DNA of 64,000 bases from Bacteroidales bacterium (lineage in GTDB: Bacteria; Bacteroidota; Bacteroidia; Bacteroidales; UBA10428): contig JAFGTR010000016.1 in the NCBI GenBank assembly GCA_016934055.1, positions 1-64,000 on the forward strand, read 5' to 3'. The position numbers were made by a program, and so were the translations under genes. Shown piece after piece: positions 1-7,125 of this stretch (within the stretch, counting starts at the first letter, position 1; every line of letters starts with the position of its first letter). The notes under the pieces were generated by a model. The model had not been told where the DNA came from, ran no database searches, and worked only from the letters and a program-made list of their open reading frames with translations.

Positions 1-87
1 TAGGCTGTTAGGCTGTTAGGCTGTTAGGCTGTTAGGCTGTTAGGCTGTTAGGCTGTTAGGCTGTTAGGCTGTTAGGCTGTTAGGCTG
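1..87. repeat. 8-bp tandem repeat (TAGGCTGT)n
   Basis: Almost eleven uninterrupted copies of the 8-bp unit TAGGCTGT run from the first base of the window; the last copy ends in TAGGCTGGAA. The array may extend beyond the window edge. A unit length that is not a multiple of three, and the lack of an open frame, argue against coding. A shorter diverged relative (GGCTGTCA repeated) occurs near 1570. There are no spacers, so it is not a CRISPR array. Confidence 0.95.
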
Positions 88-150
88 GAAGTCCTAATGT
101 TGGTGGTCTTCTTTGTTCTTTGCTCTTGGTTCTTGACTCTTGGTTCTAAT
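81..150. repeat. Degenerate T-rich intergenic repeat, copy 1
   Basis: After the 8-bp array comes GGCTGGAAGTC followed by a TTCTTTG/TTCTTGG-rich tract. The same order of motifs (GGCTGGAAGTC, then GTCTTCTTTGTTCTT) is found at 1583-1673. The two copies therefore flank the two-gene unit 146-1511. It looks like a dispersed intergenic repeat family. Confidence 0.7.
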
Positions 151-469
151 CCAGATGAAATATCTCCTCCATATCGGCCCAGAATTCCCCGGACCTTCTA
201 GTTTCCAGGGGTTCCATCAAAGGCTTAACAACGTCCCACCATTGCTGTGTTTCTTTGTGCGCGGCCATCTTCTCCATATCGGCCCCGAAATTGTTACCGG
301 TATACTCGAAATAAGCGAAAAGGACAAAATCCTTAATGAAGATAGAATAATTGGAAATGTTGCATTCCTTTATCATCTGTAAAACACCGGGCCAGACAGC
401 CTGGTGGTGTTCGGTGTATTCATCCGCCTTTTCCGGTTTCAGGCGGATAGTCTGTCCAAATCTTCTCAT
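146..469 (-). CDS. rhaM: L-rhamnose mutarotase family protein
   Basis: The 107-residue product has the size and pattern of the L-rhamnose mutarotase (RhaM, formerly DUF718) family. That family is a ferredoxin-like dimer that interconverts the alpha and beta anomers of L-rhamnose or related sugars in the cytoplasm. Seen: an N-terminal RFGQTIRLKPEKADEYTEHH segment, a central NYSIFIKD, and the typical WW pair in QQWWDVVKPLME. The gene starts one base after the stop of the upstream URO-D-like gene (471-1511), so the two are almost certainly co-transcribed. No rhamnose isomerase, kinase or aldolase lies nearby, so the substrate here may be another PUL-derived sugar. Family call is firm; substrate is inferred. 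Confidence 0.88.
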   Translation of the reverse strand: MRRFGQTIRLKPEKADEYTEHHQAVWPGVLQMIKECNISNYSIFIKDFVLFAYFEYTGNNFGADMEKMAAHKETQQWWDVVKPLMEPLETRRSGEFWADMEEIFHLD

Positions 470-470
470 A

Positions 471-1511
471 TCATCGTATTTTGTTCAGTGTTTTAAAAAG
501 CGCTTCAACATTAGCCGGAGGAATGTCGGGAAGAATGGCTTCGTGGCTTGGTGAAATAACCAGTCCGGTCGGGAACAATTCCACCAGTTCTGATACTCTT
601 TTACTGACATCGCCAGGTGTTCCGTTAACCATAAGATATTGTGCATCAACGCCACCACAAAATGCAACCCGATTACCGAAAGTCGCTTTCAGATTATTTA
701 CATCCATACCGAAGGCAAGAGCCTGTATCGGGTGGATAATATCAGCTCCCAAATCAATAATGTCATCAATAATTGGGAATATTGATCCGCATGAGTGATG
801 CATTACCTTCAGACCATAGCTTTTTGCCTGGTCTACAAGTTTTTTTGTGCCCGGAAAAACATATTTTCTCAGCAAATCAGGGTCAACCATAAGCCCTGTC
901 TGGCTGCCAAAATCATTTCCGATCAGCACTGCATCGAGGTATCCTTTGGTGGCTTCATAAAATATCTCATTGGCTTTCAGGTAAAATTCCGTTATCCGGT
1001 CAATGACTGCCTTAAACATATCAGGATTCATAAGCATAACCACAAGGGCATGCTCCATACCAAAAGCTGAGCATGCATCCTGAAAATGTGCGCTCCATAA
1101 GATACCCATGCGGGCATAGTTCTTATCAACGGAAGCAGCCCTTTGCCTGGATTCTTCGCGGTCCAGGTAAAGTGACGGTTCGGGCCAGTCGAATTTATCG
1201 ACATCTTCAGGTTGTTCATAGTCCTCGAAAAATCCCGGAGCTGTAAGTGTTCGATTATCTGGCGTATCATCATGGCTTATCTTGGCAAAGTTAAAAGCAC
1301 AGGCGATATGATTTGAAGGCGGAAAATTATAAGGTACTTCAATGGGATAGATATCATCATCAACAACTCTTTTCAACATATCCATTGAGTTAACGCCAAA
1401 GTATCTTTTCAGACCGGGCTCAGCATCGGGTACAGGCAGACCAAGCCAGGATGCTGGTCTGTCAACCGGTGCGTGTTCGATGGTAGCGAGGAATCGATCT
1501 TTGTGGTTCAT
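471..1511 (-). CDS. URO-D superfamily methyltransferase-like protein (1 of 3)
   Basis: The 346-residue protein has the uroporphyrinogen decarboxylase TIM-barrel fold. Seen: an N-terminal MNHKDRFLATIEHAPVDRPA, typical of the superfamily, and the motif H239-S-C241-G in VMHHSCGSIFPIIDD, followed by AFCGGVDAQ. A His-x-Cys-Gly motif is known as the zinc site of MtaA/MtbA/CmuA-type corrinoid methyltransferases and is not part of true HemE. No signal peptide is visible, so it is cytoplasmic. It is followed immediately by the rhamnose-mutarotase-like gene. Its place at the edge of a PUL suggests action on a sugar or its methyl group rather than haem synthesis. The exact reaction is unknown; two paralogues lie at 21699-23931. 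Confidence 0.8.
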   Translation of the reverse strand: MNHKDRFLATIEHAPVDRPASWLGLPVPDAEPGLKRYFGVNSMDMLKRVVDDDIYPIEVPYNFPPSNHIACAFNFAKISHDDTPDNRTLTAPGFFEDYEQPEDVDKFDWPEPSLYLDREESRQRAASVDKNYARMGILWSAHFQDACSAFGMEHALVVMLMNPDMFKAVIDRITEFYLKANEIFYEATKGYLDAVLIGNDFGSQTGLMVDPDLLRKYVFPGTKKLVDQAKSYGLKVMHHSCGSIFPIIDDIIDLGADIIHPIQALAFGMDVNNLKATFGNRVAFCGGVDAQYLMVNGTPGDVSKRVSELVELFPTGLVISPSHEAILPDIPPANVEALFKTLNKIR

Positions 1512-1567
1512 GGTGGTTGTTGTGGTTGTGGGCCTGTCTGCTGGTCTTTTGGTCTGCTGGTCAAGAA

Positions 1568-1673
1568 GGCTGTCAGGCTGTCAGGCTGGAAGTCGTAAAG
1601 CTTGTAGTCTTCTTTGTTCTTGGTTCTTGGTTCTTGATTCTTTGTTCTTTGTACTTTGTTCTTTGTTCCTGGT
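1568..1673. repeat. Degenerate T-rich intergenic repeat, copy 2
   Basis: The stretch begins AAGGCTGTCAGGCTGTCAGG, then GGCTGGAAGTCGTAAAG and a long run of TTCTTTGTTC/TTCTTGG units. Motif order matches 81-150. It fills the gap between the URO-D-like gene and the GH127 gene and shows no credible reading frame. Confidence 0.7.
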
Positions 1674-1681
1674 ATTTTTCC

Positions 1682-1718
1682 AGACACTGTCAGGTTCTTC
1701 GAACACTGACAGGTCTTA
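1682..1718. repeat. ACACTGTCAGG / ACTGACAGGTCTT interspersed repeat, copy 1
   Basis: The sequence GACACTGTCAGG, a TTCTTCGA spacer, then ACACTGACAGGTCTTA overlaps the GH127 stop codon. Closely related copies occur at 10150-10204 and 54540-54568, each intergenic or at a gene end. ACACTGTCAG and CTGACAG can pair, so each copy can form a short hairpin. Confidence 0.75.
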
Positions 1719-3767
1719 CATGGGTGAAACCGGTATCCACACTGTCATATCTCCTTTCCCCCTGTTTCCCCATGCATAATATGGGATTAGCTTTATAATG
1801 GCTTTTCTGTACTTTTCCTTGCTGATCCTTCTATAGAGTCTCCCGTTCCAGTCTTGATTAACTGCTATCATCACTTCCCCTGATAAAGTAACAACATTGC
1901 TTTCACCGATCAGGTCTTTTTCCGGCATAAACAGAACAGAAGATGGAATTGTCACATCAAAAATTTTATGATCTGCAGGAAGATCAGCTGATTCCAGACA
2001 GTATACAACCGGACCTCTTTTTACGGCCACCTGATTAAGAGTTTCCTCAACAAGTGGATTGGCCTCAAAGAGATTAACCTGCAACGGCAGTATGAGATCA
2101 ATCACATCTCCGGACTTCCATAACCTGTTAATTTCAGCATATTTACCTGAAACGACAGGTTGTTCAACCTGTGATCCGTTAACTTTTATGGTAGCACCTT
2201 CAGCCCAGGAAGGAATACGGAGGAATAATGAAAATTCCGATTTCTGCACTTTTTCAATGACCAGTCTGATACCTTCATCATAAGGAAAATCAGTTTTTTG
2301 TGTCATCTGAATTAATGATCCATCCCTGAGATGAGTTGAAAGAGTATTCCCGCCATAAAAATTGACCCACAGACCTGCATCAGAAATACAATAGAAGTAG
2401 TTCTGAATTTCGGCAATTGTACGGATCGTGTTGGGTGGACAACAGTTGCAGTAGCTGATGTATGGTTCTCTTACCTTTGACCAGCGCAGTGTATAGGTAA
2501 TATCTTCAGAAACGCGAAGCGGGTTGGTATAAAAATAGCCTTTTCCGTCGAGGCTTACGCCTGCCAGAAGGCTGTTGTACATGACCATTTCCATGATATC
2601 GGCATATTTTGCATCGCCTGTTGCCAGCAGCAAGCGCCAGTTCCAAAGCAAATTACCAATATTGGCACATGACTCATTGTGTGCAGTCAGGTTGGGTAAT
2701 TGATAGTCACGTCCATAAGCCTGGTGTACCTGTTGAACAGGCTCCTGTTTATAGGTTGTTCCATCAGGTGAAACACCGTTATACAAAGCTCCGCATCCGC
2801 CGGTGATATACATTTTTTTTTCAGTCACATTATGCCATAGAGCATCAAGTGCATTAAAAAGTGAGTCTTCTCCCGTTTCCAGGAAGACATCAGTGACACC
2901 GGCATAAAGATAGTTGGCACGCACAGCATGACCAACAGCCTCATTTTGTTCCCTGAAAGGAATCCGGTCCTGGTTATCATCACTACCGTTTTTAACCATA
3001 CTGCGTATGTTGATAAGTGTTTTTGCCAAATCAAGATATCGCCGGTCATGTGTGGTACGGTACAATTCAACAATACCCATATAATGAGAAGGACAAATGG
3101 CGTTCTTTGCCAGCTCTGCAGGATTCCGTTCACAGAAATCACAGAGAAAATCAGCTGCTTTCTTTGCAATGTTTAACAGGCTTGTTTTGCCTGTGACACG
3201 GAAATGGAGACAGGCAGCCGTCATCAAATGTCCCATGTTATAGGTTTCAAAATCAAGCCTTTCGGCAAATTCCTTCTTTCTGTCCTTTTCTTTCCTCTGT
3301 TCAATCATAACCGGTGTATGAATATAACCATCTTCACGCTGAGTTAATGCTATGATCGCAATAATAGAATCTATCTGCTTTTCAGTTCTTTCATCCTTAC
3401 GATCATAATTGGCCATAATCATGCCCTCAAGAATCTTGTAAAAATCACCATCATGGAAAGGCGGGCCCTTGTGTTTCCCTTCTTTCAAACCTGCGGCAAT
3501 CTCAAAGTTTGCAAAAGCATGGCTAAGGCTGTCATTCAGGTAATTTCCCATCATATGCGGCACCATGGATTGCCGGCACACAGAAAATCTTTCGGCCCAG
3601 AAACCTTCAGTCCAACGGACATCATAAATATCAACGCTCCGAAGACTTGCATAAGGACTTTCAGAGGTATTAACAAGGCTTTTATCCTGTGCTGCCATGT
3701 TTATGCACACAACAAACAGCGCAACGATTAGAATTGCTTTGTTTTTTATTCTTTGATCAATATCCAT
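1716..3767 (-). CDS. GH127 family beta-L-arabinofuranosidase-like protein
   Basis: The product (about 683 residues from the chosen start) matches the GH127 (DUF1680) family of retaining beta-L-arabinofuranosidases. These use a zinc-bound cysteine nucleophile. Seen: the Glu-x-Cys pair in TAHNESCANIGN (E365, C367) and CNCCPPN (C442, C443), which correspond to the Glu/three-Cys zinc site of HypBA1. The start at 3767 gives a good signal peptide (MDIDQRIKNKAILIVALFVV then MAAQ), so it is exported. An in-frame ATG at 3782 and one at 3869 would add a second, less typical hydrophobic stretch. It faces the CotH gene across a region with two LacI-type operators. Family call strong; exact linkage cleaved unknown. 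Confidence 0.9.
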   Translation of the reverse strand: MDIDQRIKNKAILIVALFVVCINMAAQDKSLVNTSESPYASLRSVDIYDVRWTEGFWAERFSVCRQSMVPHMMGNYLNDSLSHAFANFEIAAGLKEGKHKGPPFHDGDFYKILEGMIMANYDRKDERTEKQIDSIIAIIALTQREDGYIHTPVMIEQRKEKDRKKEFAERLDFETYNMGHLMTAACLHFRVTGKTSLLNIAKKAADFLCDFCERNPAELAKNAICPSHYMGIVELYRTTHDRRYLDLAKTLINIRSMVKNGSDDNQDRIPFREQNEAVGHAVRANYLYAGVTDVFLETGEDSLFNALDALWHNVTEKKMYITGGCGALYNGVSPDGTTYKQEPVQQVHQAYGRDYQLPNLTAHNESCANIGNLLWNWRLLLATGDAKYADIMEMVMYNSLLAGVSLDGKGYFYTNPLRVSEDITYTLRWSKVREPYISYCNCCPPNTIRTIAEIQNYFYCISDAGLWVNFYGGNTLSTHLRDGSLIQMTQKTDFPYDEGIRLVIEKVQKSEFSLFLRIPSWAEGATIKVNGSQVEQPVVSGKYAEINRLWKSGDVIDLILPLQVNLFEANPLVEETLNQVAVKRGPVVYCLESADLPADHKIFDVTIPSSVLFMPEKDLIGESNVVTLSGEVMIAVNQDWNGRLYRRISKEKYRKAIIKLIPYYAWGNRGKGDMTVWIPVSPM

Positions 3768-3986
3768 CGGTTTTGAATTCATAAACGCCCAAACCAGTTT
3801 CAAAAATAGTGCATTCATCATCAATGTCCATAAGATAATCTGTCTATATGGTCGTGTTCCCTTTATCACATGATAAAATCACGAAGGATAACGTCTATTA
3901 AGCAACAAATCAAAAGCAATTTCAGGATAACCGTTATCTGTATGTTTCTGTAAGATTTTAAAAATCCGTCAGAAATATTTGTTTAA

Positions 3987-4000
3987 TGTAAACGTTTACA
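3987..4000. promoter_or_regulatory. LacI-type operator (perfect palindrome)
   Basis: TGTAAACGTTTACA is a perfect 14-bp palindrome with the central CG typical of LacI-family operators. It is one of four such sites in the window, arranged as two pairs. No LacI-family gene is present in the window. Confidence 0.75.
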
Positions 4001-4052
4001 ATATGTTTATATCTGTTTATTAGATATTTACAAATATGATTTTAGAACTTTT

Positions 4053-4078
4053 TGTAAACGTTTATATTGCAATATTAA
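4053..4078. promoter_or_regulatory. LacI-type operator with 26-bp conserved extension
   Basis: TGTAAACGTTTATA (4053-4066) runs into TTGCAATATTAA. The whole 26-bp block is identical, in reverse complement, to 13814-13839 upstream of susC. The extension carries an ATATTGCAATAT palindrome. Identity beyond the operator core suggests a composite site or a second bound factor. Confidence 0.75.
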
Positions 4079-4288
4079 TTTTCTTCTTATAGATTTGCAA
4101 ATAAAATGAAATAAATAACCGGAAGGGTTAAAAAAGCATAAGGAATATAATATATTATCAGCCTTGATTGAAACACCACCAGTAATTTGGTTATATCGAT
4201 AAGCCAGGAAACAAGAACAAAATATGTTTTGCTTTTCATTTTGGCACTTAACGATTTTTCATTTCATTTACAACAAAATTCTCACAAC

Positions 4289-6991
4289 ATGCTAATTCAT
4301 AAAAATTTCATTCTTGTAACCTTAACATCCATACTCTTATCTGCAGCCCCGGCTTTCAGCCAGGATTCCCTGATAATAAGTGAATTCATGGCTTTAAACG
4401 ATACGATCCTGCCGGATGAAGACGGTGATTATCCTGACTGGATCGAGATCCATAATACAGGTTCAAATGATGTCAGTCTGTTGGGCTGGTACCTTACCGA
4501 TGACAATAATGATGCAGTAAAATGGGGTTTCCCTGATATGACATTAGCATCAAAGGAATATCTTATCATCTTTGCCTCAGGAAAAGACCGCAAGGCTGAA
4601 AAAGACAAACTGCACACCAATTTTAAACTCAGCGGTTCCGGTGAATTTCTGGCACTGGTAAAGACAGGCGTTGTTAAACCGGGCACAGTTTTCTCACCCG
4701 CCTATCCGGTACAATATAAAAACATATCATACGGTATGTCCGAATCAGGGTATATATATTGTGCGTTACCAACACCGGGGACAGTTAATTCGGAGATTGT
4801 CTTCATCACTCCGCCTCAATTCAGCGTCAGCCATGGATTTTATGACGATGCCTTTATGCTTGAACTATACAGCAATATTGCTGATGCTGACATCTATTAT
4901 ACAAGAGATGCCAGCTCACCGGATCTATCAAACGGCATAGAATATACAGGTCCGATCCCCGTAAGCACAACAACAATTATTCGGGCTTTTGCTATAAAAG
5001 AAGGTACCGGGGAAAGCCCTACCGTCACCCAGAGCTATATTTTCCCCGAAGATGTCGTGAATCAGTCAGAAGATCAACCCGGCTACCCTGCTGCATGGCT
5101 GTCCCCCATCCATTATACCGATGATTATTTTGAGATACCATCCAACTACAGCATGAAATCAGATTTTCTCAGTAATCCTGAAGTTGGTGAAGTCATCATA
5201 GAATCATTAAAAAGCCTGCCAGTTGTTTCAATTGTGAGTAACATTGACAATTTCTTTTCAAAGAGTACACATCCTGATTCTGGTGGCATATATATGTACA
5301 ACGGTGAGCCCAATGGACCCACCCGCCTTCTCCAATATCACCTTGGGCGTGGATGGGAACGACCGGCATCGGTTGAATATTTCAACTCGGATGCCAATGA
5401 CGGTGCCATTGATTTCCAGGCTAACTGTGGGATTAAAATACATGGTGGCGCAACAAGAACCAGGGCAAAGACTGAAAAGCACTCGTTCAGAATAACTTTT
5501 AAATCGGAATATGGTCTGACAAAACTTGAAGAACAGGTTTTCGGAAAAGGATCTCCCAACCAATATGACTGGTTGGTGCTGAGAGGCGGTTTTGCTCCCC
5601 GGCTCGGACAGCAGATAAGGGATCCCTGGGCCAAATCTTCAATGCGGGATATGGGTCAATATGCATCACGGAGCAAATTCGTGCATGTATATATCAATGG
5701 ACTCTTCTGGGGCATGTATAACTTATCTGAACGGATGGACAACAACTGCATGCGTGATAACCTGGGCGGAGACGCCGATGATTATGACATGCTGAAAGAC
5801 TATTTTGAGGTAGAAGCAGGTGACACTGTTGCGTGGAGTAAACTGGTGGCTATGGCGGAGGATAATATTGAGGATACGGAGAATTACCAGAAACTATTGG
5901 GCAACAATCCGGATGGCACACCAAATCCATCCTATGAAAAGCTTGTAAACCCTACAAATCTGATCGACTATATTCTGATGAACATGTATGCCGGCACACA
6001 GGACTGGGATCATCACAACTGGGTAGCAGCCCGCAGAAAAACAGATTCAGAAGGATTCCACTTTCTTGTCTGGGATGCTGAAGGGGTTTTTCAGGGTAAT
6101 AATATTTCGTCCATAATGTCGGGAGGAGAATACAACAGGCCAACCGGCATCTTTTATGATCTGATGAAAAACGAACAGTTCAAAGATCAGTTTATCGGTC
6201 ATGTTAACAGACATTTTTTCGAAGGCGGTGCTTTAACGCCAGTCAATTCACTGGCCAGGTATGACCGTTGGCTTGATGAGATCGACACCGCCCTCATCAG
6301 TGATCAGGCCCGTTGGGTGGGCAGCAATGACATATGGAATACCGGTTTTCATAAATTCAGATTTTCCTATTTCAGTTCAAGAACTGAGCTTGCTTTTAAA
6401 CAACTTATTGCAAACGGTATTTATCCTGAAATTGAAGGTCCTGTTTTCAATACGGATAGCAAGATCATACCGGATGATTTCCAGCTGACAATGACATCAC
6501 CTGACGGCGGGGAAATATTGTATACACTTGATGGCACCGACCCTGGATATTTCAGAATATCCGAAGCACCTTCCATTAAAGTATATGACAATCAACCATT
6601 GCCGTTGACGGTAGACACCATAAATATTATGGCGAGGGTAAAAAAGGATACACTTTGGTCAACCCTGATGACAAAGCAATTTATTGTCGGAGAGCTTAAT
6701 GCTTCTGTATCCTGCTCATCAACAGGTCAGTCTGCTTATCTGTTCACATATCCTAATCCTTTTAAACATCAGACATCAATAGTCTTGAATATTTCGGAAT
6801 CATCATACATTACTGTTAAGATTTATAATCTGCTGGGATCTGAAATTGCAACGGTCAGTGATGCCTTTATGATGTCAGGAGAACATACGATAATATGGGA
6901 TGCCGGCAATCTGCCAGCGGGGGTTTATGTCTGTGTGTCAGAAAACAAGACAGATAATACGATGAAAAGGATCAGGCTGATTAAAAAATAG
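4289..6991 (+). CDS. CotH kinase-like, lamin-tail-domain protein with T9SS sorting domain
   Basis: The product is about 900 residues. The start at 4289 gives a clear signal peptide (MLIHKNFILVTLTSILLSAAPAFSQ); an upstream ATG at 4187 adds an unlikely extension. Domains in order: a lamin-tail-like domain (SLIISEFMALND through WIEIHNTG), a chitobiase-C/FN3-like repeat (DIYYTRDASSPD), a CotH-like region (YDWLVLRGGFAPRLGQQIRD, INGLFWGMYNLSERMD, FLVWDAEGVF), a second FN3-like repeat (GEILYTLDGTDPG), and a type IX secretion sorting domain (YPNPF, VKIYNLLG, GVYV). It is thus predicted to be a T9SS-secreted surface protein. CotH-family proteins are atypical protein kinases in spores; the target here is unknown. 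It is divergent from GH127 across shared operators. Confidence 0.85.
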   Translation: MLIHKNFILVTLTSILLSAAPAFSQDSLIISEFMALNDTILPDEDGDYPDWIEIHNTGSNDVSLLGWYLTDDNNDAVKWGFPDMTLASKEYLIIFASGKDRKAEKDKLHTNFKLSGSGEFLALVKTGVVKPGTVFSPAYPVQYKNISYGMSESGYIYCALPTPGTVNSEIVFITPPQFSVSHGFYDDAFMLELYSNIADADIYYTRDASSPDLSNGIEYTGPIPVSTTTIIRAFAIKEGTGESPTVTQSYIFPEDVVNQSEDQPGYPAAWLSPIHYTDDYFEIPSNYSMKSDFLSNPEVGEVIIESLKSLPVVSIVSNIDNFFSKSTHPDSGGIYMYNGEPNGPTRLLQYHLGRGWERPASVEYFNSDANDGAIDFQANCGIKIHGGATRTRAKTEKHSFRITFKSEYGLTKLEEQVFGKGSPNQYDWLVLRGGFAPRLGQQIRDPWAKSSMRDMGQYASRSKFVHVYINGLFWGMYNLSERMDNNCMRDNLGGDADDYDMLKDYFEVEAGDTVAWSKLVAMAEDNIEDTENYQKLLGNNPDGTPNPSYEKLVNPTNLIDYILMNMYAGTQDWDHHNWVAARRKTDSEGFHFLVWDAEGVFQGNNISSIMSGGEYNRPTGIFYDLMKNEQFKDQFIGHVNRHFFEGGALTPVNSLARYDRWLDEIDTALISDQARWVGSNDIWNTGFHKFRFSYFSSRTELAFKQLIANGIYPEIEGPVFNTDSKIIPDDFQLTMTSPDGGEILYTLDGTDPGYFRISEAPSIKVYDNQPLPLTVDTINIMARVKKDTLWSTLMTKQFIVGELNASVSCSSTGQSAYLFTYPNPFKHQTSIVLNISESSYITVKIYNLLGSEIATVSDAFMMSGEHTIIWDAGNLPAGVYVCVSENKTDNTMKRIRLIKK

Positions 6992-7125
6992 AGTTTAAGG
7001 GCACAAGCGGACGCTTGCGCTAGTATGAAGCACAAGCGGAAGATCCAGTGAGGCTTTTATATTCTTCCAGGTCCTTCGGACCCTGGAAGGTCTAAAACCC
7101 TTCAGGGTCTCCGGATCCAAGAAGG
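6992..7125. terminator. Convergent-gene hairpin region with palindromic repeats
   Basis: The gap between the convergent CotH and GH115 genes holds AAGCGGACGCTTG (also at 35257-35269, and as a variant near 35138). It also has a strong hairpin at 7064-7089 (CTTCCAGGTCC, loop TTCG, GGACCCTGGAAG, one bulge). It probably ends transcription from both sides, though no long T-run follows. Confidence 0.5.

Larger units (their letters stand above)
3768..4288. promoter_or_regulatory. Divergent regulatory region between GH127 and CotH genes
   Basis: This AT-rich gap of about 520 bp has no convincing gene. It holds two LacI-family-type palindromes (3987-4000 and 4053-4066) with centres 66 bp apart, and an ATATTGCAATAT palindrome (4064-4075) overlapping the second. 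The operators sit about 220 bp from both chosen start codons. The same arrangement recurs before susC at 13814-13905. Confidence 0.75.

Noticed and set aside
1..87. CRISPR array at the window start
   Set aside because: The 8-bp units are contiguous with no spacers, and no cas genes are present.
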